From the NCBI GenBank assembly GCA_028277115.1, contig JANQHG010000153.1, forward strand, positions 1 to 37,634: DNA of 37,634 nucleotides. Reading direction: 5' to 3'. Shown one piece after another: positions 1 through 8,545 of the stretch (position 1 is its first letter; each line of letters starts with the position of its first letter). The position numbers and the translations under genes are program-made. Source of the stretch: Azospirillaceae bacterium. GTDB taxonomy: Bacteria; Pseudomonadota; Alphaproteobacteria; Azospirillales; Azospirillaceae. Below the pieces are notes generated by a model. That model was not told the DNA's origin. It made no database searches and saw only the letters and a list, made by a program, of their open reading frames with translations.

Positions 1-42
1 CCCGCCCCTGGTCATCGTTGACGGTTCATCATTGCCGGTTCG

Positions 43-864
43 TTATTGCTGATCGCCATCGAGAACGGCGCAACCGGCGGTCGCACCGGTCGGACGTCGG
101 TGGATGCGGGCATAGGTCATGGACAGGACGCCGTCCGCCAGCACCGGTGCGACGCCGACCAAACCGGCGGCAAGCAGCGCCTCCTGGGGCGCGAAATCGC
201 CGGTCGGCACCACGTGCTGGTCGCAAGTCTGCGCGATCGCGACGTCGCAAACCAGATCGTCATGCGTGTAATAGCGCGCCGCGTCGCCGCTGCCACGGGC
301 CAGTCCCTCGACGAACAATCCGGTCGGGACGAAGGCAGTCAAACTGTCGCGATTGTAGGGCGAGATCGTGGCGATCGCGTGGTGGCGGCCCTCGGCGCGG
401 GCCCGCACCAGCCGCATCTCGTTCAAGAGGCGACCGACCCCGCCGCCGCGCAGGCGCGGGTCAACGATCAACCCTTCGGTCTGGGCGACGGCGGCGAAAT
501 CGGCGTCGGCAAGCCCGATCGCCCGGCCCTGGTTGTCCGCCCACGCCACGTCGTAGCGGATCGCGCCGTAGCCGACCAAAAGCTCGCCGACCAGCGCGCC
601 GGCGCAACAACCGCCGCCCGCGAGCACGCGGGCGAGGGTGTCGGCCGCAACCGCGCGGAGCAGCCCCGGTCGGCCGAGCCGGGCCCGCACCGCGGCCTGC
701 AGCGCGAGCATCGCGGCGAGATCGTCCGGCCCGAGATAGCGCAGCCCGACCACCACCGGATCGCCGGTCGCCCGAGGCACGATCCACCGACCCGACCAAG
801 CGCCGAGATGCGCACGCGCCAGCCTGTCCAGCCCCAACCGCCACTGTCGGTCAAGGCGGCGCAT
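43..864 (-). CDS. GNAT family N-acetyltransferase, last gene of the SpoIIE operon
   Basis: The product is 273 residues. The central part (about residues 90-180) has the acetyl-CoA binding signature of GNAT enzymes: a strand ending in VDPRLRGGGVGRLL, the R/Q-x-x-G-x-G/A loop, followed by a helix, then a later strand with a PYNRDSL segment. About 40 N-terminal residues and about 70 C-terminal residues flank the fold and are not recognised. The ATG at 864 lies inside the end of the upstream phosphatase gene (14-base overlap), so translation is probably coupled. The acyl acceptor is not visible. Its position directly after a SpoIIE phosphatase suggests it is an output of, or modified by, that signalling unit; this is inference. 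Family is confident, substrate unknown. Confidence 0.85.
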   Translation of the reverse strand: MRRLDRQWRLGLDRLARAHLGAWSGRWIVPRATGDPVVVGLRYLGPDDLAAMLALQAAVRARLGRPGLLRAVAADTLARVLAGGGCCAGALVGELLVGYGAIRYDVAWADNQGRAIGLADADFAAVAQTEGLIVDPRLRGGGVGRLLNEMRLVRARAEGRHHAIATISPYNRDSLTAFVPTGLFVEGLARGSGDAARYYTHDDLVCDVAIAQTCDQHVVPTGDFAPQEALLAAGLVGVAPVLADGVLSMTYARIHRRPTGATAGCAVLDGDQQ

Positions 865-3034
865 CGGCCAGGCTCTGCGGGCCGCGGCCGGTGTAGCGCA
901 GGCACAGGCAGGTCAGGTCGTCCGAGCGCGCCGCGTCGCCGCTGAACGCCCGGACGTCGGTCACCACCTGGTTCAAGACGGTGCGCGGGGTCTCGGCGCC
1001 GGTCTCGGTCAGACAGCGCAGCAGCCGGTCCTCGCCATACTGTTGATGCGCGGCGTTGAACGCCTCGGTGATGCCGTCGGTGTAGAGGAACAGGGCGTCG
1101 CCGGGGCCGAGCGCGATGCTCGCGTCTTCGTAACCGACGTCCTGCAGGAGCGCGAGCGCCGCGCCGTCGGTCTGGGGCAGCTGCGCCGCCGCGGCGTCGG
1201 CGCGAATCAGCACCGGCGGGTGGTGGCCGGCGTTGGCGAACTTGAGCCGCCCGGACTCGCGGTCGAGGATCGCATAGATCGCGGTGATGAAGAAGCTCTC
1301 GCGGTTGTCGTTCGCCAACAGATCGTTGAGCGCGGCCAGACACGCCCCCGGCCGGTCGTAGCGCGGCGCCACCGCCCGCATCAGGGTGCGACAGATGCTC
1401 ATATACAGTGCGGCCGGAATGCCCTTGCCCGAGACGTCGGCGATCACCAGGCCGACCCGGTCGCGCGGCAGCGGGAAGAAGTCGTAGAAATCGCCGCCGA
1501 CCTCGTTGGCGGTCAGCATGCAGCCGTCGAGTTCAAGATCGTCGGCCGGCGGCCAGGGCGCCGGCAGGCTGCCGATCTGGACCCGGCGCGCGGTCTCGAG
1601 CTCGCGCTGGAGCGCGAGATAGGCGGTGCGGGTTTCCAACGCCTCGCGCAGATCGGCGATCAGGCCGGTCATCCGGTGCTGCTGGTCGCGGATGCGCTCA
1701 CCCAATTTTTCGAACGCGGTCGCCATCAGGGTCAGGCCCTGCGGCGCGTCGTCGCCCAAGGCGGCGCCGTCGGCACCGACCACCGCGCCGCCGCCGGGCC
1801 GACCGCCGGCGACCTCGGGCACTGCGTCGCCCGCGAGTTCCGCGCCGTTGCGGTTGGTCCGCTCGATCTCGGTCAAGTCGCGCAGGATGTCGTCGCGCGC
1901 CGCGGCGTCGAGGGTGTTGGCAAGCGCGGTCATCTCGCGCCGGATGAAGCTTTCCAGGCGCAGGCGCTGGCGTTCGCGCGACCGCCGCATGTGGGTGTAG
2001 GCGACCAGGTCGCGGCGATAGCGGTAAACCGCCTGGGCGATCCGACCGATCTCGTCGCGCCGGTCGGTGCCAAGGATCGGCACCCGGGTCTCGCCGCGCG
2101 ACAGCGCCTGGAGCGCGGTCACCGAGGCGTCGAGCGGCGCCAGCGACCGCCGCAAGTACCACGACAGCCCGACCATCGAAGCGATCAGCATGATCGCGGC
2201 GATCGCAAGGCTGATCCGGTCGATCCGGTCCTGCTCGCGCAAGGCCAGGGTGGCGTCGCGGATCGTCACGACATAGGCGACCAGGTTGGCGAGATTGGCG
2301 GTCACCGGCACCCGGGTGATGACGTAGCTGGCGCCGTCGGCCCGCACCGCCTGGCGTTCGACCGAAAGGTCGATCGGGGCCGCCCGGTCGAGCCGCTGCC
2401 ACATCGCGCTGCCGGCGCCGGCGAGGTGGCGGTTGCGCCGGTTGACCAGCATCGCGGTGGTGCCGGTGCTGGCGCCGAGCTCGGCCAGCGCGTCGTCGAT
2501 CGGCAGGCCGAAGGTCGCCGCACCGACCACCCGGCCCTCGTAGCGCAAGGGGGCGATCACCGCGACCAGGATGTGGCGCTGGGTGTCGTTGCCGATGCCG
2601 CGCCGCACCTCACCGGTCTCGAGGGTGCGCCGGACGGTTTCCGGCGACGCCACCGAGGTCGGCTCGACCCCGGCGAGCGAGGTGAACAGCATCGCGCCCT
2701 CGGCATCGTACAACTCGACATGGCGGGCGACCCCGGCGGCGCGGATCGTCTCGACCAGGCCCGGCATCAGGCGGCGGGCCCGCGCCGGCCAGCCGCGCGA
2801 CAACGCGTCCATCAGCCCGAGGTCGGACGACAGCATCGACCATTTGGCTTCCATGCGCTGGTGCTGGGTTTCGATCAGCTTGCTCCACAGGGTCGCGCGG
2901 TCGCGCGCGATCGCGGCATCGACCTGGCGCGCGACCAAGCGCGCGCGCTCGGCACCGGCGATCATCAGACCGCCAGCGACCAGCCCGCTGAACACCAGCA
3001 CGATCACCGTCAGCCGGGTGGTCAGACGCATCAT
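851..3034 (-). CDS. Membrane-bound SpoIIE/RsbU-type PP2C serine phosphatase with sensor and HAMP domains
   Basis: The product is 727 residues. A transmembrane helix (about 9-28) is followed by a roughly 240-residue extracytoplasmic sensor that looks like a Cache fold, a second helix (about 275-295, SLAIAAIMLIASMVGLSWYL), a HAMP segment and a long helical linker. The C-terminal 240 residues are a SpoIIE-type PP2C domain with the metal-binding motifs GGDFYDFF (about 518), DVSGKGIPAALYM, NAGHHPP, LYTDGITEAF (about 653) and SDDLTCL. Such enzymes dephosphorylate anti-sigma-factor antagonists or similar partners in response to signals. The start is the ATG at 3034, which overlaps the upstream stop as ATGA and has a GGGAGG ribosome site 5-8 bases before it; a second ATG follows at once. 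No STAS or HPK partner gene is in the operon. Confidence 0.93.
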   Translation of the reverse strand: MMRLTTRLTVIVLVFSGLVAGGLMIAGAERARLVARQVDAAIARDRATLWSKLIETQHQRMEAKWSMLSSDLGLMDALSRGWPARARRLMPGLVETIRAAGVARHVELYDAEGAMLFTSLAGVEPTSVASPETVRRTLETGEVRRGIGNDTQRHILVAVIAPLRYEGRVVGAATFGLPIDDALAELGASTGTTAMLVNRRNRHLAGAGSAMWQRLDRAAPIDLSVERQAVRADGASYVITRVPVTANLANLVAYVVTIRDATLALREQDRIDRISLAIAAIMLIASMVGLSWYLRRSLAPLDASVTALQALSRGETRVPILGTDRRDEIGRIAQAVYRYRRDLVAYTHMRRSRERQRLRLESFIRREMTALANTLDAAARDDILRDLTEIERTNRNGAELAGDAVPEVAGGRPGGGAVVGADGAALGDDAPQGLTLMATAFEKLGERIRDQQHRMTGLIADLREALETRTAYLALQRELETARRVQIGSLPAPWPPADDLELDGCMLTANEVGGDFYDFFPLPRDRVGLVIADVSGKGIPAALYMSICRTLMRAVAPRYDRPGACLAALNDLLANDNRESFFITAIYAILDRESGRLKFANAGHHPPVLIRADAAAAQLPQTDGAALALLQDVGYEDASIALGPGDALFLYTDGITEAFNAAHQQYGEDRLLRCLTETGAETPRTVLNQVVTDVRAFSGDAARSDDLTCLCLRYTGRGPQSLADAPP

Positions 3035-5481
3035 CGCCCACCTCCCTCGGCGTGGACGCCGGGCGTCGTGACGGTCCCCGCCGCCGCTCCCGCTCCCGCG
3101 TCGGAACCGGAACCGGAACCGGAACCGGTGCCGGGTGCCGCGCGACGACGGCCGATCGCCGCGACCGCGCGGGCGCCGGCGATCACCAGGGCGCCGACCA
3201 CGGTCGCGACGCCGAGCGCGGCGAGCGCTGCGGGCGCCCCGACCGCCTCGGCGAGCAGGGCTGCGACCGGCACGCCGAGGCTCAGGCCGGCGGCCACGGC
3301 GATCCGGCCGACCTGCGGCCGCGCCCCCGGGCCGCTGCGCCAGCCCGGCCCGGCGAACGCGCCGACGCCGAGCGCCGCGCCGATCCCGCATACCGCCGCG
3401 CCGGCGATCAGCCCGGCCGGCGTCGCGATCGATCCGGCGACCACCGCACCGCCCCCGGCGAGCGCGATCCCGGCCACCGCGGGTCCGCTGCCGGACCAGC
3501 CGGACCCGGCCCGGCCGCCCGGATCGGCGCCGCTGTCGGCCCCGGGGTCGGCCCCGGGGTCGTGATGACGGGTCGGGTCGATCGGCGCGGCCGCAAGCCC
3601 GACCACGACCCCGGTCGCGGCGAGCGCGGCGCCGAACACCATCGCCGGCAACGCGCCCAGCGCCGGCAGCCCCCCTGCCCCGAACGCGCTCGCCGGGACC
3701 AGCCAGCCGAACGCGGCCGCCAGCAGCGCGATCAGCGGTGCCGCGCCGAGCCCGAGCCAAACACCGGCAGCGACCCCGGCGCGGCCGGCGCGGCCGACGC
3801 CGCGCGGCCGGCGGCGGCCATTCTGGGCCGACCAGGCGCCGGCGCCGGCCGGGTCGGACGCGCTGCGGTGGGCGGCGGTCGGCGCGATCGCGGGCATGCA
3901 CGGCGGCTCGGACGCGCCGAGCCGCCAGTCGTCGCCGTCGATCTCGGCGTCGATCTCGCGGTCGTCCGGCGGCGCCGCCGGCTCGACCACCGGGGCATAA
4001 AGGGTGAGCGCGGCCGCGGCCGCGCCGAGCGCGAGCACCGCGGCGCCGGTCCACGGCAGCGCCGTGCCGCCCCAGCGCAGCAGGCTTTCGGACAGCGCCG
4101 GCCCGGCGATCAACGCCATTGCCGAGGCCGACAGGATCAGCGGCACCGGGGCCGCGACCGCCCCGACCGCGGCGGCGCCGGCCGCGACCCGCACCCGGGT
4201 CGCCAGCAGCCCGAGCCCGACGCCCGCCCCGATCGCCGCGGTCGCCAGCATCAACGCATCGAAGGTCGGGTCATGGGGCGCGACCGCGCAGCCGCTCGCC
4301 GCCACCACGGCCCCGACGCCGAACAGCCGCCGCGGGTCGGCGCCGACCAACCACGACAGCGGCACCGCCGCCGCAATCAGGGCCGCGACCGCGACCGCGA
4401 CCGCCACCGGCGCGGCGATCAGGGGCGTGCGGGCGGTCGCGCCCGCGTCGGCCAACGCGGCGCTGAGCGACGGCAGACCCGCCAGCGCGATCGCGGCTGC
4501 GATCAACAACAAGACCAAGGCCAAGCGCAGGCGGACCGTGTTCTCGACCGCCGGCACCGCCTCCTGGCCGGGTGCGGCAAAGCGGAACGGGGCACAGGCG
4601 GTGCGCACGGTCACCTCGATCCGCGCCGGCACGGTGCGGTCGATCTGGCCGGCGGCGATCTCCCGCGCTTCGCTGATCAGCTCTTCGTGGCGCTCGCTCA
4701 TCCGGGCGATCACCAGCGCGACCGCGCGGCTGAGCCGGCCGACCGCACCGCGGACCTCGGGCGGCGGACGCCAGGTGAAATCGCCGACCGCGGCGCGGTC
4801 CATCACCCAGGCGACCCGCTGCCAGCGCGGCAGATAGACCCCGAGCAGCAGCAGCCCCAGCCCTTCGATCGTGATCACCATGGCGACCGCGAACAGACCG
4901 AGCAGGGTCACCGGGTCGGTCGCCGCGTGTTGGTTGACCGGATCGCGCTCGGTGCCGACATGGAGCGTGCCGACCCGACCGTTGGGGCCGCGGATCGGCA
5001 ACGCGGTGTCGACGGCATCGACCGGCGCCGCCGCGGGGCGCGCGCGGGCCCCCGAGCCCGGCTCCGGCCCGGTGCCGAGCACGGCGGCGACGTCGGTGCC
5101 GCCGCGGGTGCGGGCAAACAAGATGCGTCCGCCGCCGTCGGTCACCGCGAGGTAGCGCAGCCGCGGCGTCTGGTCGAGCGCCTGATCCAGGAAGGTCTCC
5201 ATCCCGACCAGGTCTTCGAGCGGGATGCCGAGCCCGATGGCGAACGCGATCCGGTCGGCGATGCCGCGGCCGACGATCTCGGCGCGCCGCTGGACCTCGG
5301 GCGCCAGCGCCTCGCGGAACGCGGTGCCGGCGTAGATCGCGACCGCCGCCTGGGCTGCGATCATCACCGCCCCGATCAAAACCGCGACCGCGATCAGGAG
5401 CGAGCGAAACGACGGCCCCTGCGACGGGACCGGCCGGCCGGGGGTCGGTGCCATCGGATCAGCTGTTCCGGTCGAGGTCAT
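3031..5481 (-). CDS. Sensor protein with periplasmic domain, HAMP-like segment and C-terminal MFS-like membrane domain
   Basis: The product is 816 residues. After a cytoplasmic tail there is one helix (about 27-49), an extracytoplasmic region containing LRYLAVTDGGGRILF typical of a small Cache/PAS-like sensor, a second helix (about 190-212), and a HAMP-like stretch ending near residue 270. The rest is very hydrophobic, with about ten to twelve further predicted helices broken by a polar loop, resembling two halves of an MFS transporter. The C-terminal tail has a Gly-Ser repeat encoded by GGTTCC units, and a second loop has Asp-Pro-Gly-Ala repeats. It overlaps the following phosphatase start by 4 bases and the preceding stop by 23. 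The start at 5481 is a choice; an ATG at 5454, 4 bases past the upstream stop, is equally possible. A sensor-HAMP-MFS fusion is rare; its transport ability is unproven. Confidence 0.75.
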   Translation of the reverse strand: MTSTGTADPMAPTPGRPVPSQGPSFRSLLIAVAVLIGAVMIAAQAAVAIYAGTAFREALAPEVQRRAEIVGRGIADRIAFAIGLGIPLEDLVGMETFLDQALDQTPRLRYLAVTDGGGRILFARTRGGTDVAAVLGTGPEPGSGARARPAAAPVDAVDTALPIRGPNGRVGTLHVGTERDPVNQHAATDPVTLLGLFAVAMVITIEGLGLLLLGVYLPRWQRVAWVMDRAAVGDFTWRPPPEVRGAVGRLSRAVALVIARMSERHEELISEAREIAAGQIDRTVPARIEVTVRTACAPFRFAAPGQEAVPAVENTVRLRLALVLLLIAAAIALAGLPSLSAALADAGATARTPLIAAPVAVAVAVAALIAAAVPLSWLVGADPRRLFGVGAVVAASGCAVAPHDPTFDALMLATAAIGAGVGLGLLATRVRVAAGAAAVGAVAAPVPLILSASAMALIAGPALSESLLRWGGTALPWTGAAVLALGAAAAALTLYAPVVEPAAPPDDREIDAEIDGDDWRLGASEPPCMPAIAPTAAHRSASDPAGAGAWSAQNGRRRPRGVGRAGRAGVAAGVWLGLGAAPLIALLAAAFGWLVPASAFGAGGLPALGALPAMVFGAALAATGVVVGLAAAPIDPTRHHDPGADPGADSGADPGGRAGSGWSGSGPAVAGIALAGGGAVVAGSIATPAGLIAGAAVCGIGAALGVGAFAGPGWRSGPGARPQVGRIAVAAGLSLGVPVAALLAEAVGAPAALAALGVATVVGALVIAGARAVAAIGRRRAAPGTGSGSGSGSDAGAGAAAGTVTTPGVHAEGGGR

Positions 5482-6286
5482 GGACGGTCTGACGCGCTGC
5501 CTGGATCGCCGCGAGCCCGCGCATGCACGCGGCGAGGAACCGGTCGATCCGCCGCCGCCCGCCCCCGAGCTGCGCCGCGGTCGCCGGGTCACCGCGGTTG
5601 GGGTCGGCGTGGGCCGGCGGTTCGCTGACCGCGACCGCGCCGCCGGTCTCGAACATCGCCTCGGTGCGCCCGGTCATCGCGGCCAGATGCTGGCGGGTCG
5701 GGCCGACCAAGGCCGCGACCCCGACCGTGGCGACCAACAGCGCGACCGTGACCGCGGCCGCCGCGACGATCCCGAGCCGGAGCGCCGCCGCCGCGTAGGC
5801 GTCGCCCAGGCTTTCGCGCCCGAAGGTCAGCCCGACCCCGCCGATTGGCTGGCCGAAGCTGTTTTCGAGCGTGCGCCCGATGGTGTCGCTGATCTCGTCG
5901 CGCAGGTACCAGGCGCCGTCCCGGCTGCGCCGCCACGCCCGGTACCAGCCGGCCGAGACCAGGTCGCCGACAAAGCTCGGGTCGGTGCTGAACAGCACGG
6001 TGCCGTTCTCGTCGAACATCTCGATCAGCAAGATCTCCGGGTGGCGGGCGGCGTGGGCGGCGAGCGTCTCGTGCACCCCGGACCGGGCGCGCATCGACAG
6101 CCCGAGCGAGAGATGCGCCTCGAGCGCCGCGTGAAGCTCGTTGAGCACCACGGAAAAGCGTGAGCGCATCCGCGCCGATCCGACCGCGTCGAACCGATCG
6201 AGCGCTTCCAACACCGTCAGCGTGACCACGCCGGTGATCGCCAGCATGGCGATCATCAGGGGCCTGAGGAGGAGACCGGCAGGCAT
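5459..6286 (-). CDS. Two-helix membrane sensor protein with single extracytoplasmic domain
   Basis: The product is 275 residues and is first in the four-gene operon. A helix at about 7-27 is followed by an extracytoplasmic domain of about 130 residues with a Cache-like core (ILLIEMFDENGTVLFSTDPSF, and later GQPIGGVGLTFG). A second helix lies near 170-192, followed by a short cytoplasmic part of about 80 residues ending in a helical segment. There is no recognisable catalytic domain. Its sensor resembles in layout the sensor of the next gene, which suggests the two may form a receptor pair; this is inference. The ATG at 6286 has GAGGA about 8 bases upstream. The 135 bases before it separate it from a degraded gene, so the operon promoter is expected there, but no clear promoter boxes are visible. 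Confidence 0.75.
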   Translation of the reverse strand: MPAGLLLRPLMIAMLAITGVVTLTVLEALDRFDAVGSARMRSRFSVVLNELHAALEAHLSLGLSMRARSGVHETLAAHAARHPEILLIEMFDENGTVLFSTDPSFVGDLVSAGWYRAWRRSRDGAWYLRDEISDTIGRTLENSFGQPIGGVGLTFGRESLGDAYAAAALRLGIVAAAAVTVALLVATVGVAALVGPTRQHLAAMTGRTEAMFETGGAVAVSEPPAHADPNRGDPATAAQLGGGRRRIDRFLAACMRGLAAIQAARQTVHDLDRNS

Positions 6287-6421
6287 GCGTCAAGTCCTCG
6301 GCGCCGGACCAGGACGACGGGTGTAACATCATCGAACGGTTGAGGGAACATAGGCAGGCGGACACCCCCGAACGGCGCACCACCGCGCCGCCGCCGCCCG
6401 TGATCCCGTTACCTGATCCCG

Positions 6422-6724
6422 TTACCCATCGACCAAGTTCTGAACAAATTGATGATAGTTGATATCGGGCACCGGAGTACAAGGTGGATAAAACCGCCCC
6501 TGCCGGGAATAAGGCCCGATGACCGATCCAAAGCTGCGATAAGTCTCGGTCGGCGGGTCGGCGACCCGTCCGTCCGCGATCATCTTTTCGAGCTCGGCGA
6601 TCGCGATTGGCCGGCCGTCGGTTGCGAGTGCGAGCCACCGCGCATTCGACTCCACGACGAGCCAGCCGCGCGCCGTCGTCACCTCCGAGACCGCATGGCC
6701 ATCGTCAACGCCCGGGTGACGCGT
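6422..6724 (-). pseudogene. Probable remnant of a transglutaminase-like protein (C-terminal part)
   Basis: An open frame runs from just after an in-frame TGA (6725-6727) to a stop at 6422, about 100 codons, with no convincing ribosome site or ATG; the first usable start is a GTG at 6682. The translated part begins with DDGHAVSEV, the His strand of transglutaminase-like cysteine proteases, then a Trp-containing strand and SNARWLALATDGRPIAIAEL, which matches the segment after the catalytic Asp in these proteins. The usual Asp appears as Glu (VVESN). The catalytic Cys half is absent upstream, where only repeats are found. I read it as a truncated gene; a short functional protein starting at 6682 is the alternative. 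Family assignment is from pattern memory only. Confidence 0.45.
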
Positions 6725-6760
6725 TCACCAGGTCGAGACCGGTCCGCCATGGTCTTTATA

Positions 6761-6794
6761 AGTCCCCACGGTCTCAAAGTCCCCATGGTCTCAA
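6761..6794. repeat. 17-bp tandem repeat, two copies
   Basis: AGTCCCCACGGTCTCAA (6761-6777) is followed directly by AGTCCCCATGGTCTCAA (6778-6794), one mismatch. A partial related copy (CCATGGTCTTTAT) precedes it from 6748. It sits where the missing front half of the transglutaminase-like remnant would be expected. Confidence 0.85.
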
Positions 6795-6801
6795 CTCCGA
6801 A

Positions 6802-6825
6802 GGGGGCGGGGTTCCGCCCGCCCCC
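6802..6825. terminator. G/C hairpin, possible terminator after the phosphodiesterase gene
   Basis: GGGGGCGGG and CCCGCCCCC form a perfect 9-bp stem with a 6-base loop. It lies about 110 bases past the stop of the minus-strand phosphodiesterase gene. There is no T run on either side, so an intrinsic terminator is only possible; it may be a member of the local G/C hairpin repeats. Confidence 0.3.
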
Positions 6826-6937
6826 CGGCCGACCCGGCCGGACCCTACCGTCGGACCGGCCCTCGGTTCAAGTACCGGCCGGCCGTGCCGGCCCGACCAT
6901 GACCCCCGGGCCGGAACCGAAGCCGGGCCGCCCTCGG

Positions 6938-8158
6938 TCAAAGACCCATGCAGTTGGCGTAGAAGGTCACGGTCGCCGGCCAATCCGAGAAGATGCCCTT
7001 GATCCCGACCTCTTTCGCCAGGACGTCGAGCAGAACCAGGGTGTCGCCGTCGGTGTCGATCGCGTCGGTGATGGTCTGGAAGTACCAGCCGCCGCCGCCG
7101 GCGAGCGGGCCCGAACGCTCGAGCGTCCAGGTGATCAGGTCGAGCCCGGCCGCGGTCGCCGCCTTGGCATAGGCCGACGGCACGATCCGACCGGCGTCGT
7201 CGAGCGCGACCAGGGTGAACATCGGCGGCGCGATGTAGTTGACCCCGGCGGCCTTCAGCGCGCCCATGCCGGCGATCGCGGTCTCGACGCCGTCCTCCTG
7301 TTCATAAACCCGCGCATCGAGGTAGACCGCCTGGGCGCCGAACTCCGGCTCGTTGGCGATCCAGTACACCACGTCGTCGAGGTTGAACGACTGGGCAAAG
7401 ACGTCGGACGCGGGCACGCCGGCGGCCTTGTACTCGTCGATCAGCTGCTGGGCATAGGCGGCCTGGGTGTAGTCGCCGTCATAGGGCATGGCGACGCTCG
7501 GCGACTTCAGCTCCGGGGTGAACTTGGCGCCGAGTTCGCGGAAGAGCTCGATGCTCTCGGCGTGGGTCATCACGGTGCCGCAGGTCGCATAGAGATCGGT
7601 GCGGTAGGCCGCGGTGCCGCCGAGATACCCTTCGACCGTGGTCGCCGAGGTGTCGGCCGCATCCATCTTGCCGCACAGGCTCTTGTACTCGTCGAGCGTG
7701 ATGTCGCTGGTGCAGCACTGGGCCGACGCCTCGCGACCGGTTTCGGGGTCGGCCGGGACGAACGGCCGGGTGCATTTGGCGGCCAGATCGGGGATCGCCA
7801 GGATGTTGGTCGTGGTGTGGAGGTCGCACTGGGAGTGGCGGCACACCAGCTGGCGGTCCTGGGTGAAGGTGACGTCGCACTCGAGGATGCCGGCGCCCAT
7901 GCGCGCGGCCGCGACGTAGGACTGGCGGGTGTGCTCGGGGAATTGCAGGCAGGCGCCGCGGTGGCCGATCGAGAAGTCGGTCTTGGTGAACGGCCCTTCG
8001 GTGCACTGCTCGAGCGCGCTCTTGAGCGCGCCGTCTTCCAGGTCGTTCAGCAAGTAGAACGGGCGCGGCCCAAGCTGGACCGACGGGTCGGCGACCGCGA
8101 GCGCGGGCACCAGCAACAGCGCGGCCAGGACGGCCGGCAGGACGAACGTCGAACGCAT
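6938..8158 (-). CDS. Secreted glycerophosphodiester phosphodiesterase family protein
   Basis: The product is 406 residues, with a Sec signal peptide ([20 protein letters not shown], cleavage expected after AVA near 22). The GDPD TIM-barrel motifs are present: [15 protein letters not shown] (about 65-80) with catalytic His-Arg, [19 protein letters not shown] with the metal-binding Glu/Asp pair and second His, FTPELKSP, and a late ITWTLERSG strand. Enzymes of this family hydrolyse glycerophosphodiesters to glycerol-3-phosphate and an alcohol. About eleven cysteines, many in the 160-residue region after the first His, suggest disulfides in a periplasmic or secreted enzyme, longer than the usual GlpQ. 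The ATG at 8158 has GGAG 7 bases upstream. The gene stands alone, divergent from the next plus-strand gene. Confidence 0.88.
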   Translation of the reverse strand: MRSTFVLPAVLAALLLVPALAVADPSVQLGPRPFYLLNDLEDGALKSALEQCTEGPFTKTDFSIGHRGACLQFPEHTRQSYVAAARMGAGILECDVTFTQDRQLVCRHSQCDLHTTTNILAIPDLAAKCTRPFVPADPETGREASAQCCTSDITLDEYKSLCGKMDAADTSATTVEGYLGGTAAYRTDLYATCGTVMTHAESIELFRELGAKFTPELKSPSVAMPYDGDYTQAAYAQQLIDEYKAAGVPASDVFAQSFNLDDVVYWIANEPEFGAQAVYLDARVYEQEDGVETAIAGMGALKAAGVNYIAPPMFTLVALDDAGRIVPSAYAKAATAAGLDLITWTLERSGPLAGGGGWYFQTITDAIDTDGDTLVLLDVLAKEVGIKGIFSDWPATVTFYANCMGL

Positions 8159-8545
8159 CGGATGGCTCCAAATAGCCAAAGAGGCGGGAAAGCGACCAGG
8201 CGCGCGGGGCCGCCGGTGGCGGCACCGGCGCGCGATCCTCATCCGTAGGCCGGCTCGGTGGCCTGGCCGTGTCTGTTCGGTTACAGGTTTGAGAAGACTT
8301 GGCTGCAGCGCCGAACTTCGGCCTGTAGCGGGGTCCAGGGGGCACCCCCTGACCTTTGGGGGCGCCAGCCCCCAAATCCTCGGCAACGGGGACTGCCGAG
8401 GGCCGCCGCCACGGCCAGGTGGACAGCCACACGGTCGGGGTGGTCCTGTCAGGCCAGTCGGTGCTCGGCTGCTGAGACCGGCGCGGCGATCGATCGGGGG
8501 TCGCGCCCGCCGACGGACCGATCGCAACATCAGCAGGAGGCTCTC
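8159..8545. other. Divergent intergenic region with hairpin repeat
   Basis: This 387-base space separates the divergent phosphodiesterase and TPR-like genes and must hold both promoters. No convincing -35/-10 pair was found. It contains a G/C hairpin repeat (8331-8380), described separately, and no supported ORF. Confidence 0.6.
8331..8380 (-). repeat. Palindromic G/C-run intergenic repeat, copy 1
   Basis: Read on the minus strand it has TTTGGGGGC-TGGC-GCCCCCAAA followed by GGTCAGGGGGTGCCCCCTGGACCCC, that is, two consecutive hairpins. The same order (TTTTGGGGGCTGGCGCCCCC, then GGTCAGGGGG) occurs at 31073 on the plus strand, and the first half occurs at 9733. The identity between separate intergenic sites shows a dispersed repeat family rather than a simple terminator. 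Confidence 0.8.

Noticed and set aside
1043-3565. 840-residue plus-strand open frame opposite the SpoIIE gene
   Set aside because: Its translation is Arg/Gly/Asp-rich without domains, and the opposite frame encodes a clear phosphatase. It is a high-GC shadow.
3052-5628. 858-residue plus-strand open frame opposite the sensor-MFS gene
   Set aside because: Same reason: low-complexity basic/acidic translation, while the minus strand shows helices and an ATGA-linked operon.
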